Shown in pieces: positions 25,674 through 33,905 of a DNA stretch of 64,000 nt (position 1 is the stretch's first letter; each line of letters opens with the position of its first letter). Source of the stretch: Kineosphaera limosa NBRC 100340 (GTDB taxonomy: Bacteria; Actinomycetota; Actinomycetes; Actinomycetales; Dermatophilaceae); contig NZ_BAHD01000015.1 in assembly GCF_000298215.1 (NCBI RefSeq), positions 52,512-116,511 on the forward strand. The letters are read 5' to 3'. Under the pieces are notes generated by a model. It saw only the letters and a list, made by a program, of their open reading frames with translations. It was not told the origin of the DNA and searched no databases. The translations under genes and the position numbers were made by a program.

Positions 25674-26780
25674 ATGCAGATCGACGTGTGGGGAGAGGAC
25701 GAGGGCGCCTTGCTCGTCTGCCGCGAGATCCAGGACGTCACGGCGGACGTCAAGACGTTCCTCTTCGAGCCCACGAGTCCGAGCATCTTCCAGCACGAGC
25801 CGGGGCAGTTCGTCACGCTGCAGCTGGACATCGACGGGCAGCCGGTGAGCCGCTGCTACACCATCTCGTCGCCGCCGACGCGGCCCTACCTGCTCGGCAT
25901 CACGGTCAAGCGGCAGCCGGACGGGCTGGTCTCGAACTGGCTGCACGACACGCTCGGCCCCGGCGACCTGATCCGCGTCGACGGGCCGTTCGGGTCGTTC
26001 ACGCCGGGCCGTTCCGTCGCCTCGTCCTACCTCTTTCTCTCGGCGGGTAGCGGGGCGACGCCCCTGGCGTCGATGACCCGCACCGCGTTCGACCTGAGCA
26101 GCGGCGGCGACATCGTCTACGTCCACAGCGCCCGTACGCCGGCCGACATCCTCTTCCGCCGCGAACTCGAACACCTGACGAACCTTGCGCCGAGGATCAG
26201 CGTCCACCACGTGTGTGAGGGTGATGCGCCGGGCGAACGCTGGAACGGGCTGCGCGGTCGGTTGACCCCCGAGATGCTCCGGCTCGTGGTTCCTGACCTG
26301 CACCTGCGCGAGGTCTACTGCTGCGGGCCGGCGCCCTACATGGCTGGCGTCCGAGCGATGCTGGCGGACCTCGGCTTCGACATGAGCGGCTACCACGAGG
26401 AGTCGTTCTCCTTCGAGAAGCTGCCGGTCGACGAGGTCGTCGCCGTCCTCGACGCCCAGGGTGAGCCGGCGGAACCCGATGCGGCCCCTGCGGCCTTGGT
26501 CGACGCGCCCGCCGCGCCCACCTACTCGATCGAGTTCGCCCGCAGCGGGCGCATCTTCACGTGCCGCGCCGACGAGAAGATCCTCGACGCGGCCTACGTG
26601 GCCGGGCTGGCCCCCGCGTCATCGTGCGGCCAGGGCCTGTGTGGCACCTGCAAATCCACGATGGTCTCGGGTTCCGTCGACATGCAGCATCAGGGCGGCA
26701 TCCGCCCCCGCGAGATCGCGCAGAACAAGGTGCTCATCTGCTGCTCCACGCCGACGAGCGACGTCGTGATCGACGCCTGA
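25674..26780 (+). CDS. hybrid-cluster-type ferredoxin:NAD(P) oxidoreductase (GbcB-like)
   Basis: 368 residues, ATG with AAGGAAGG upstream. FAD domain with SRCYTISSPP, NAD domain with FLSAGSGATPLASM and VYCCGPAPYM, a 40-residue Ala/Pro linker, and a C-terminal plant-type 2Fe-2S domain (SSCGQGLCGTCKS at about 316-328, last Cys in LICCS). This is the reductase arrangement paired with GbcA-type oxygenases: electrons pass NAD(P)H, FAD, 2Fe-2S, Rieske centre. Divergent from the oxygenase across a shared operator. Confidence 0.88.
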   Translation: MQIDVWGEDEGALLVCREIQDVTADVKTFLFEPTSPSIFQHEPGQFVTLQLDIDGQPVSRCYTISSPPTRPYLLGITVKRQPDGLVSNWLHDTLGPGDLIRVDGPFGSFTPGRSVASSYLFLSAGSGATPLASMTRTAFDLSSGGDIVYVHSARTPADILFRRELEHLTNLAPRISVHHVCEGDAPGERWNGLRGRLTPEMLRLVVPDLHLREVYCCGPAPYMAGVRAMLADLGFDMSGYHEESFSFEKLPVDEVVAVLDAQGEPAEPDAAPAALVDAPAAPTYSIEFARSGRIFTCRADEKILDAAYVAGLAPASSCGQGLCGTCKSTMVSGSVDMQHQGGIRPREIAQNKVLICCSTPTSDVVIDA

Positions 26781-26883
26781 GCCCGGCACGGCCCGGTGCG
26801 GAATGCTCGAAGGAGTGAGAGTCCTCGTCGCCCGACGATCCGGAGCTACCTCACCGGCCGTCTGCTGCGGGTGTCTGTGCTGG

Positions 26884-27441
26884 TCAGCTTGCGGCGGCGT
26901 CGACCTGACCGGCGGAGTTGGACTCGCGCCGGAGGACGAAGCCGCTGATGAGGAGGGTGATGCCCCACGCGACGGCGAAGAAGCCGAGCCACAGGGCGAA
27001 CGTCAGCGCTCCGGCGCCGGGGTTCGCGGCGAGGACCCCGCCGGCGATGAGCCACAGGACGCCGCCGATGATGAGCCACCACTTCGCGCCGCCAGGGGTG
27101 CGGAATCCGGCGATGAGCTCCATCACCCCGCGGACGATGAGCCAGATGCCGAGGACCCACGTGAGCGCGACCGCGCTCGAGACCGGCTGGAAGATCGCCA
27201 GGAGCCCGGCGATGACGCCGAGGACGCCGGTGATGAGCAGGAAGGCGCGGCTGCCCGCCATCTCCTTGCGGAACGCCCCGACGAGGGCGAGCACACCGTC
27301 GATGAGGGCGTACCAGCCCCACATGAGGATGAGGACGAAGGCGGTCGCGAACGGCCAGACCATCGCCACGATGCCGAAGACGATGGTCACCCCGCCCATG
27401 ATCATGAGCCAGGTGGACGATCGCTGAGCCAGCGCATTCAT
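26884..27441 (-). CDS. HdeD/DUF308 family membrane protein
   Basis: 185 residues with six predicted helices in three similar pairs (LMIMGGVTIVFGIVAMVWP, LLITGVLGVIAGLLAIFQP, LIIGGVLWLIAGGVLAANP). Repeated G-V-L/I-x(4)-G blocks are the DUF308/HdeD hallmark. HdeD is linked to acid stress in enterobacteria; in actinobacteria the role is unknown. Monocistronic. Confidence 0.85.
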   Translation of the reverse strand: MNALAQRSSTWLMIMGGVTIVFGIVAMVWPFATAFVLILMWGWYALIDGVLALVGAFRKEMAGSRAFLLITGVLGVIAGLLAIFQPVSSAVALTWVLGIWLIVRGVMELIAGFRTPGGAKWWLIIGGVLWLIAGGVLAANPGAGALTFALWLGFFAVAWGITLLISGFVLRRESNSAGQVDAAAS

Positions 27442-27633
27442 GAGGTCACTCCTAAGTGAGGTAGGGGGGCCGGCCTCCCGGCGACCAGCACTTTATCGGC
27501 TGGCGACCTCCCGACGGGGTCACGTGCACCGCCGCCGGAATCACTTCGGCGACCCGCAGGTGTACGCGAATTCGATTGCGGTCGTGAAGGCCCGAGGGGT
27601 GCGCCGGTCGGTCGGGCGAGGGATCATCGGCGC

Positions 27634-28014
27634 ATGAGAGTCCTTGTCGTCGATGGGGCCAACGTCGTCGGGTCGGTGCCCGACGGGTGGTGGCGTGACC
27701 GTGCGGGCGCGGCGGCGCGGCTGCACGCGGGGTTACTCGACCGTAGGGCCCGGGGTGACCTGCCGTTCGACGAAGTGGTCCTCGTGTTGGAAGGCAAGGC
27801 GTGCGCTGGGGTGTCGACCGGCACCGGTGACGGCGTCACCACAGTGCATGCCCCCGGCGAGGGAGACGACGAGATCGTCGCCCAGGCCATCGCCCGTGCC
27901 GAGGCCGACGATGAGGTGTCGGTGGCAACCGCCGATCGCGGCCTCATCGCCCGGCTGCCCGCGGGCGTCACGACAACGAGCCCCCGCCTGGTGCGCGGTG
28001 GGCGTACTGGCTAA
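27634..28014 (+). CDS. NYN-domain (PIN-like) protein, YacP-related
   Basis: 126 residues. VLVVDGANVVGSVPDGWWRDR carries the first acidic residue and Asn of the NYN/PIN nuclease fold; GEGDDEIV and SVATADRGL supply the later acidic positions. Short actinobacterial members are often labelled NTP pyrophosphohydrolase, but the fold is that of a small ribonuclease. ATG 27634. Function unproven. Confidence 0.7.
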   Translation: MRVLVVDGANVVGSVPDGWWRDRAGAAARLHAGLLDRRARGDLPFDEVVLVLEGKACAGVSTGTGDGVTTVHAPGEGDDEIVAQAIARAEADDEVSVATADRGLIARLPAGVTTTSPRLVRGGRTG

Positions 28015-28023
28015 CCGGGGCCG

Positions 28024-28720
28024 TCAGTTCGCGGAGCGCGATCCGATGATCGAACGCGCCACGCGCGGTACCGACCGCCAGCCACTCAGCGGCTGGTAGG
28101 CGTCGGAGGCGCGGGACAGAGCGTCGATCTCGTCGTCGGCGAGCGTGAGGTCGGCAGCGGCGACGTTGCTCTTCAGCTGCGCGACGCTCGACGCGCCGGG
28201 AACCGCCGCCACTTGGGGATTGCGAATGACCCAGGCCAGCGCCACCTGCGCGGGCGTCGCGTCGTGCGCGTCGGCCACCTCGCGGAGCACGGCGAACAGC
28301 GGTTGGGCCGCGTCGAGGTTCTCGGGCAAGAAGTGCGGGTTCGCGGCGCGGACCCCGGTGACTCGGTCGGTGGAGGTGTGTCGAGCCGACAGCAGGCCCT
28401 GCGCCAGCGGCGAGTACGCGATGACCAGGCGCCGCTCGAGCTGCGCAAACGGCAGCAGCTCACGCTCGGGCTTGCGGTGCACGAGGCTGTACTGCACCTG
28501 GTTCGACAGGACGGCCGAGGATCCGCTCGCTGCGGCCGTTGCCGTAGAGCTCGGCGGTGTCGAACAGCGTGACCCCCAACTCCAGGGCGCGCGCGACGAT
28601 CGCGGCGGCCTCCCGCTCGTCGTAACCGGGCCCGTAGCCCCACTCCCGGGAGCCGAACTGCCACGTGCCCAGCCCGATCTGGGAGACGGGGGCGACGGTA
28701 TCCACGGCGGCATGACGCAT
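28024..28720 (-). pseudogene. aldo/keto reductase with an internal deletion and frameshift
   Basis: The N-terminus from ATG 28720 (VSQIGLGTWQFGSREWGYG ... LFDTAELYGNGRSERILG) is a normal AKR start with the catalytic Tyr. At about 28515 the frame breaks, and the other frame continues as VLSNQVQYSLVHRKPERELL to the usual AKR C-terminus. About 100 residues of the barrel, including the catalytic Lys and His, are missing. So this is an internal deletion, not a sequencing slip. Confidence 0.85.
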
Positions 28721-28775
28721 ATCCCCATCACACGCCACCGCAGACCACAGGGCAACTCAGGGGGAGGATGGGCCC

Positions 28776-29378
28776 ATGACCGTCTTGCTCTTCGACCTCT
28801 ACGGGGTGCTGCTTCGCACGCAGGATGCCGATGGCCTGGCCCGCATCGAGCAGGCCACGGGGCACTCCGGTGAGGAGTTCTGGGCGGCCTACTGGGGGTG
28901 TCGCCACGGTTACGACGCAGGCACCATGTCCGCTCACGAGTACTGGGCCGCGGTCGGCGACCAGCTCGGTGCACCGATCCGCGACGTCGAGCAGGCCCAC
29001 GAGCAAGACCTGCGCAGCTGGATGGGCAGCGACCCGGAGATGATCGCGTACGTGACGGGCCTCATCGGCGACGGCGTCAGGGTGGCGCTTCTGTCAAACA
29101 TTCCTGTGGAATTGGCCGAACGCGTGCTCGTCTCCTTCGACTGGCTCGCGCGATTCGAGCCGCTGATCCTCTCCGGTCGCACCGGCCTCGCCAAGCCAGA
29201 TCCCCGCCTGTTCGAGCGCGCCGTCGAGGCGACCGGCGTCGCGGCCGGCGACATCCTGTTCATCGACGACCGGCTCGAGAACGTCGAGGCCGCGCAGTCC
29301 GTCGGCCTGCAGGGCCACGTCTTCATCGGCATCGACGACCTGCGCCCGGTGATCGAGCGCGCGCTGGGCCGCGACTGA
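28776..29378 (+). CDS. HAD superfamily hydrolase (phosphatase-like)
   Basis: 200 residues. HAD motif I is LLFDLYGVLL with the first Asp; Tyr replaces the second Asp of DxD, a variant seen in haloacid-dehalogenase-like members. Motif II LLSNIP, motif III Lys in GLAKPDPRLFERA, motif IV ILFIDDRLENVEAA. ATG 28776, 11 bases before the PaaX gene's ATG after its stop. Substrate unknown. Confidence 0.85.
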   Translation: MTVLLFDLYGVLLRTQDADGLARIEQATGHSGEEFWAAYWGCRHGYDAGTMSAHEYWAAVGDQLGAPIRDVEQAHEQDLRSWMGSDPEMIAYVTGLIGDGVRVALLSNIPVELAERVLVSFDWLARFEPLILSGRTGLAKPDPRLFERAVEATGVAAGDILFIDDRLENVEAAQSVGLQGHVFIGIDDLRPVIERALGRD

Positions 29379-29388
29379 GCGTGCATCG

Positions 29389-30228
29389 ATGCGCGGCGAG
29401 GCAGGTCCAGGCAGCTACAAGGCGGCGTACGCGAGGGCGCCGTTCGTGTTCGCCATTGCCAAGGCGACGGCCCTGCCGGGGCCGATCCTCGTCGGTCTCA
29501 TGTCGGACCTGGCCGGTAGTCCGTCGTCGAACAAGGCTCTCCTGCATCGGATGACAGCCGGTGGCGCCTTGGAGTTGTCGCGGGCCGGGCGGGTCGGCAT
29601 CTACCGCATGGCGGGTCGCCTGTTCGTCGGTTTCGCCGCTGTGCGCGGCGACGGATCCCTGCGCGCCGAGGCCTGGGACGGACGCTTCCACAGCCTCATC
29701 TACGACATCCCCGAATCGCGGCGGCGTGAGCGGGACCGTTTTCTCATGGCCGCCCACCAGGTCGGCTACCGCACGCTGCGGCCGGGCCTGCTTATCAGCC
29801 CCACCGACGAGCATCGGGCCTTGGCGGGCCTGGCCGACCTGGGCGTCCTCGAGGCGTGGGTCACCTTCTCGGAGCATGAGATTGGTGACATCGTCACGCG
29901 AGCCTGGCGCCTGGCCGAGTTCCGCCACGAATACGAGCTCGCGATCGCCCGGCTGGAGACGATGCTCGCCGCAGACCTCGAAGGCCTTGACGGGGTGGCG
30001 GCGATGCAGGCGATGTTCGAGTCCGAGGGCCTGCGCACTGGGCTGCTGCTGCGCGACGGCGCGTTGCCGCCGGACTTGACGCCCCCGGACTGGCCCGCCG
30101 CGCGCCTCCTCGCCCTCGTGCAGGAGGCGGAGCGCAGGCTCGACGGGGCGGCCGTCGCCTACGTCGAGCGGAGGATCGCGGCCAGCCCGCACGCGCACCT
30201 CGTCGAAGCCGATCTTTCCTGGCCCTAA
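29389..30228 (+). CDS. PaaX family transcriptional regulator
   Basis: 279 residues. PaaX layout: N-terminal winged helix (LVGLMSDLAGSPSSNKALLHRMTAGGALELSRAGRVGIYRM), middle domain with WDGRFHSLIYDIPESRRRERDRF, and a C-terminal domain with WRLAEFRHEYE. PaaX proteins repress phenylacetate and related catabolism via CoA thioesters. No paa genes lie in the window, so the target is elsewhere or is the membrane genes just downstream. An inverted repeat overlaps its stop codon. Confidence 0.85.
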   Translation: MRGEAGPGSYKAAYARAPFVFAIAKATALPGPILVGLMSDLAGSPSSNKALLHRMTAGGALELSRAGRVGIYRMAGRLFVGFAAVRGDGSLRAEAWDGRFHSLIYDIPESRRRERDRFLMAAHQVGYRTLRPGLLISPTDEHRALAGLADLGVLEAWVTFSEHEIGDIVTRAWRLAEFRHEYELAIARLETMLAADLEGLDGVAAMQAMFESEGLRTGLLLRDGALPPDLTPPDWPAARLLALVQEAERRLDGAAVAYVERRIAASPHAHLVEADLSWP

Positions 30229-30272
30229 TGATGTGCCCGGGCCGCGAATCGTGCTTGGATATGCATCATTAG
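30225..30272. promoter_or_regulatory. inverted repeat at the PaaX stop (operator or attenuator)
   Basis: CTAATGATG (30225-30233, includes the PaaX TAA) and CATCATTAG (30264-30272) are perfect reverse complements separated by 30 bases. They lie just before the small membrane gene at 30294. It could be a regulator site or a transcript hairpin. Confidence 0.5.
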
Positions 30273-30293
30273 CCCCGGGGGTGGGAGGCCCAC

Positions 30294-30470
30294 ATGAGTG
30301 TTTCGACAGGTGCCCTGATCGTCGGCGCCTTAGGTCTCATCTACGGCCTGTCGGCGACCCGCTGGTCGGGTGAGCGCGGCCAGCGCTTCGCGGTCATCGG
30401 CGCCTTCGGCCTCCTGGCCGCGGCCATCGTGCTCATCGTCATCCCGTGGGCGATGGGGAGGCCGTGGTGA
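30294..30470 (+). CDS. 58-residue membrane protein
   Basis: ATG with GGGAGG upstream. MSVSTGALIVGALGLIYGL, a short polar loop (SATRWSGERGQRF) and a second helix AVIGAFGLLAAAIVLIVIPW. A two-helix protein of no recognised family. Its TGA overlaps the GTG start of the next gene (GTGA), so they are translationally coupled. Confidence 0.75.
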   Translation: MSVSTGALIVGALGLIYGLSATRWSGERGQRFAVIGAFGLLAAAIVLIVIPWAMGRPW

Positions 30471-30679
30471 GCGCGCGCGAGTCCGGCGGCATCACCTCGT
30501 CGCGCGGCGCCCAGATCACCGGCCTGCTCGCCGTCATCTACGGCCTCGGCTTCGCGTTCCTGCCCGAGGACTCATCGATCATGCAGATCTGGCTCGTCGT
30601 CGGTGCCGTGATCGTCGGCGTCCTCTTCGTCGTCTACCTCCTCATCCCGTTCCTCCGCTCACTCGGCGCCCGCCGCTAG
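30467..30679 (+). CDS. 70-residue membrane protein
   Basis: GTG 30467 with GGGGAGG upstream. After SARESGGITSSRGAQI come two helices (TGLLAVIYGLGFAFL and QIWLVVGAVIVGVLFVVYLLI) and a basic tail FLRSLGARR. No family recognised. Coupled to the 58-residue gene; both share the ALGLIYGL / LAVIYGLG style helix, so they may be partners. Confidence 0.7.
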   Translation: MSARESGGITSSRGAQITGLLAVIYGLGFAFLPEDSSIMQIWLVVGAVIVGVLFVVYLLIPFLRSLGARR

Positions 30680-30723
30680 CGACGCTGGCAGAACCCTCAG
30701 CGAGTAGGCGTACCGTCACGAGG

Positions 30724-32319
30724 ATGGTGGGTGACGGGCGTCCGGCGGGGCAGGGCGACGGTGCTGCGGGTCCCGCGTTCGGCATCGCTGCCGGGCTGGG
30801 CTCCGGGGCGCTGACGGTCGGCGTTGCGGAACTCCTCGCGGGTCTCATGCAGCGCGTCGGCGGGGCCGGCGGCACTCCGTCTCCGGTCGACGCGGTCGGC
30901 GGGGCGTTCATCGACCGCACCCCGCCGTGGCTCAAGGACTCGGCTGTCGGGCTCTTCGGTACCAACGACAAGGTGGCCCTGTACGTCGGGATCGCCATCG
31001 TCCTCGTGTTGCTGAGCTGTCTTGTCGGGCTGCTCGCGGTGCGGCGGTTCGTCGCCGGCGCCGCGCTGCTCGTTCTCCTCGTCGTTGTCGCCGCGGCCGC
31101 GGTGCTTTCGCGCCCGCAGGCCACGCCGACCGACCTCCTCCCGCTGCTGCTTGGCGCCGTCGTCGGTCTGGGCAGTTTGTGGTTCTTGACCGGAACGCGA
31201 GGGCCAGCCGGGCCGGAGGATGAGGCCCGCCCAAGCGATGCGGCGACAGCGGGTGGGGTGTCACGCCGCGTCCTGATGGGTGCAGGCGGCGCGGCGGTGC
31301 TGGTGGGGGTCGTCGGCGTCGCGGTGGGCCGGGTCGTGGCTGGTGGCGCACGCGGGGCGGCGTTGGCGCGATCGGTCTTCGTGCTTCCGAAGGTCGCCCA
31401 CCCCGTAGCCGTCCCCGCTGGGGCAGACCTGGGCATCTCGGGGGTCACTCCGTTCATCGTGCCCAACGCCGACTTCTACCGGATCGACACGGCGCTCGTC
31501 GTGCCGCGTATCGACCCGGCGAGTTGGAGCCTGCGGGTCACCGGGATGGTCGATCGCGAGGTGAGGATCGACTGGGCCACGCTGCTGACCAAACCGATGC
31601 AGGAGGCGATGGTCACGCTCATGTGCGTCTCGAACGAGGTCGGTGGCACCCTCAACGGCAACGCGATCTGGACCGGCTGGCCCGTCCGCGAACTGCTGCG
31701 CGAGGCCGGGGTGCAGCCCGGCGCCGACATGGTGCTGTCCCGCAGCATCGACGGATTCACCGCAGGGACACCGCTCGAGACGCTCACCGACGACCGCAAT
31801 TCGCTCATCGCGATCGCGCAGAACGGCGAGCCGCTCCTGCCCGAGCACGGCTTTCCGGTGCGGCTCGTGGTCCCCGGACTGTACGGCTACGTCAGCGCGA
31901 CGAAGTGGTTGGCTGAACTCAAGGTGACGACGTTCGCCCAGGACCAGGGGTACTGGACCCCGCGCGGCTGGTCGGCGCTCGGCCCTGTGAAGACGCAGTC
32001 CCGGATCGACGTGCCGCGTGACCGCGCGAGCGTGTTCGCCGGCACGGTCGCGGTCGCCGGTGTCGCGTGGGCCCAGCATCGCGGCATCACCGGCGTGCAG
32101 GTGCAAGTCGACGCAGGGGACTGGCGCGACGCGCGCCTCGGGACCGACGCGACGATCGACGCGTGGCGCCAGTGGGTCTACGAATGGCCCGCCACGCCGG
32201 GCACCCACACGATCGCCGTGCGCGCCGTCGACGCCACCGGCCCGGAGACGGCCACCCAGGCGCCACCGGCCCCGAACGGTGCCAGCGGTCACCACACGAT
32301 CACGGTGACCGTCGCGTAG
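30724..32319 (+). CDS. membrane-anchored molybdopterin-dependent oxidoreductase (sulfite oxidase fold)
   Basis: 531 residues from ATG 30724. N-terminal half with about four or five helices (AVLLV-type segments at about 15-215), then SRRVLMGAGGAAVL, a Tat-like SRR segment. The catalytic domain (about 240-430) has VTLMCVSNEVGG, where the Cys coordinates molybdenum, and HGFPVRLVVPGLYGY. The C-terminal Mo-co dimerisation Ig-like domain ends WPATPGTHTIAVRAVD. Known actinobacterial relatives lack a defined substrate. Confidence 0.88.
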   Translation: MVGDGRPAGQGDGAAGPAFGIAAGLGSGALTVGVAELLAGLMQRVGGAGGTPSPVDAVGGAFIDRTPPWLKDSAVGLFGTNDKVALYVGIAIVLVLLSCLVGLLAVRRFVAGAALLVLLVVVAAAAVLSRPQATPTDLLPLLLGAVVGLGSLWFLTGTRGPAGPEDEARPSDAATAGGVSRRVLMGAGGAAVLVGVVGVAVGRVVAGGARGAALARSVFVLPKVAHPVAVPAGADLGISGVTPFIVPNADFYRIDTALVVPRIDPASWSLRVTGMVDREVRIDWATLLTKPMQEAMVTLMCVSNEVGGTLNGNAIWTGWPVRELLREAGVQPGADMVLSRSIDGFTAGTPLETLTDDRNSLIAIAQNGEPLLPEHGFPVRLVVPGLYGYVSATKWLAELKVTTFAQDQGYWTPRGWSALGPVKTQSRIDVPRDRASVFAGTVAVAGVAWAQHRGITGVQVQVDAGDWRDARLGTDATIDAWRQWVYEWPATPGTHTIAVRAVDATGPETATQAPPAPNGASGHHTITVTVA

Positions 32320-32446
32320 GGGTACCGCGTCGGTCCGAGGCCACCTATGGTCGGCAGACGGGAGCCGTCGGCCGCCGGATCCTCCCCTCCAGGAGCCCGT
32401 CGCCCGGCGCAGGGTGGCACCCGGTGCGACACGAGGAGGCAGAGAC

Positions 32447-32713
32447 ATGGAGGACGGGCTCGCCGAGCGGGTCGTGGCGGATCTCGCCGAGCGCGTGATC
32501 TTCGCGGATCGCGGCGGCGTCATCCGCGTGTGGAACGCGAGCGCCACGGCGAACTTCGGCTACACCGCCGACGAGGCGATCGGGCAGAGTCTCGACCTCA
32601 TCATCCCCGAGCGCCTGCGCGAGCCGCACTGGCGCGGCTACGACGCCGCCATCGAGCGCCGCCTCGCCGAGGTGGCCGAACGACAAGCACGCGCACAGAA
32701 GGGCACCTCATGA
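32447..32713 (+). CDS. stand-alone PAS domain protein
   Basis: 88 residues, ATG with AGGAGG upstream. RVIFADRGGVIRVWNASATANFGYTADEAIGQSLDLIIPERLR is one short PAS domain; no output domain follows. It overlaps the DUF2945 gene by four bases (ATGA). Could be a small redox or ligand sensor, or a diverged subunit. Confidence 0.8.
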   Translation: MEDGLAERVVADLAERVIFADRGGVIRVWNASATANFGYTADEAIGQSLDLIIPERLREPHWRGYDAAIERRLAEVAERQARAQKGTS

Positions 32714-32925
32714 GCAGGCGATTCCGCGTCGGCGACCACGTCACCTGGAACTCCGAGGCCGGCCACGTCTCGGGGCACATCACGCAGGTCCACACGTCCG
32801 ACTTCGACTACAAGGGCTACACCCACCGGGCCTCCGCCGACGACCCGCAGTACGAGATCAAGAGCGACACGACCGACCACATCGCCGCGCACAAGGGGTC
32901 GGCGCTCAGCCTCGTCGAGGACTAG
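32710..32925 (+). CDS. DUF2945 (hypervirulence-associated TUDOR-like) protein
   Basis: 71 residues. FRVGDHVTWNSEAGHVSGHITQV, YKGYTHRASADDPQYEIKSD and TDHIAAHKGSAL match the DUF2945 family. This is a small beta-barrel of unknown function, common in soil bacteria. Coupled to the PAS gene. A truncated second copy remains at 17517-17600. Confidence 0.88.
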   Translation: MSRRFRVGDHVTWNSEAGHVSGHITQVHTSDFDYKGYTHRASADDPQYEIKSDTTDHIAAHKGSALSLVED

Positions 32926-32944
32926 CGCCCGCGGCGCCTCCTGT

Positions 32945-32960
32945 TGAGCGCTTGCGCTCA
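32945..32960. terminator. short hairpin terminator
   Basis: TGAGCGC-TT-GCGCTCA, a 7-bp stem followed by TT, lies 20 bases after the DUF2945 stop and before a convergent gene. Confidence 0.45.
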
Positions 32961-33035
32961 TTCAGAGGTGGCGGATGTGACGCCTTTGAACGAGCGCAAA
33001 GGGGGCCGCCCGCACCGGCGCGGCCAGCTCCCCGG

Positions 33036-33530
33036 TCAGCGCAGGCGCAGGTCCATGACGTCGTAGGGGCCGGCCGGCATCTGGGTGCCGGGCGGCGCCT
33101 GGTCGAGGGCTTCGGACGGGATGACGTGGCGCATGACGAGGACGGTCTCCTGCGGTGAGGTGAGGTCGAGACGGATCTGCCAGCCCCAGTTGCCCGAGTA
33201 GAGCGCGGACAGCTCCAGCGCCGAGCCGTCGAGGGCGCCGGTCAGGTGCAGCGGCGCCGGCTTCTGGTGCCAGCTGTCGAGCCACGTCGCCTCGACGGTG
33301 TCGGCGCCCTCCTGCGGTGACCCCACGAGCAGCACGCCGTCCTGGAGGCCGTCGTCGGGGTGCGTCCACGTGTAGGTCAGCGTGAGCGCGAACCCACCGG
33401 CCGGCGCCTCGACGGTGGCGGAGGCTTCGCCGAAGGCCATCTCGTCGTCCGGCATGAGCCGGAAGCCGCCCTCGCCGCCGCGCGCCTGGCCCGCGGCCGC
33501 TCCCACGATCTCGCCCCATGGACCTGTCAT
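33036..33530 (-). CDS. conserved hypothetical protein (beta-rich, DUF1579-like)
   Basis: 164 residues from ATG 33530 with GGAGGT upstream. The sequence alternates polar and hydrophobic residues as in a lipocalin-like barrel (FALTLTYTWTHPDDGLQDGVLLVG, SGNWGWQIRLDL, ETVLVMRHVIPSEAL). The ends resemble DUF1579/THAP4-like proteins, but I am not sure of the family. No signal peptide. No operon partner. Confidence 0.6.
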   Translation of the reverse strand: MTGPWGEIVGAAAGQARGGEGGFRLMPDDEMAFGEASATVEAPAGGFALTLTYTWTHPDDGLQDGVLLVGSPQEGADTVEATWLDSWHQKPAPLHLTGALDGSALELSALYSGNWGWQIRLDLTSPQETVLVMRHVIPSEALDQAPPGTQMPAGPYDVMDLRLR

Positions 33531-33905
33531 CTCGACCTCCGCTGTCGTCTTCGTTTGCCTGTCGTCTGCGTTCGTCGACGACAGCCTGCCAGGCGACGAG
33601 CCGCAGCCCGGCCCCTGGACCGACCGCATCCTGGACTACGCCGATCGAGGTCGGCTGCCTTGCTGCTGCTGCGGCGTAAGTGGACCGGTTCGGCAGAGGT
33701 GAGCGCCGGGCGCAGGCGACCTCCGATTCGGCGATGACAGGCACTCTTAGGGCCTGGCTGCGCGCGGCCGGACACACCCACCACGAATACGTCGGCGTCG
33801 CCGAAGAGGTCGGCGACGAGGTCACCTCGGTGCGGCCGGTCCAGCTCTGCTGTGGACCGTCGTGGGGCTCCCGGCCCGGCTCAGGTCCCTCTGCTGGGGG
33901 AGCGG
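33531..33905. other. 375-base gap without a recognised gene
   Basis: Short open frames on both strands (for example a plus-strand frame from 33734 beginning MTGTLRAWLRAAGHTHHEY) resemble no family I know. It is the shared upstream side of the DUF1579-like gene and the downstream side of the PucR gene. It may contain eroded coding sequence. Confidence 0.4.

Noticed and set aside
33734..33900. Short plus-strand frame MTGTLRAWLRAAG
   Set aside because: No homologue recognised, no ribosome site, and it runs into the end of the PucR gene.
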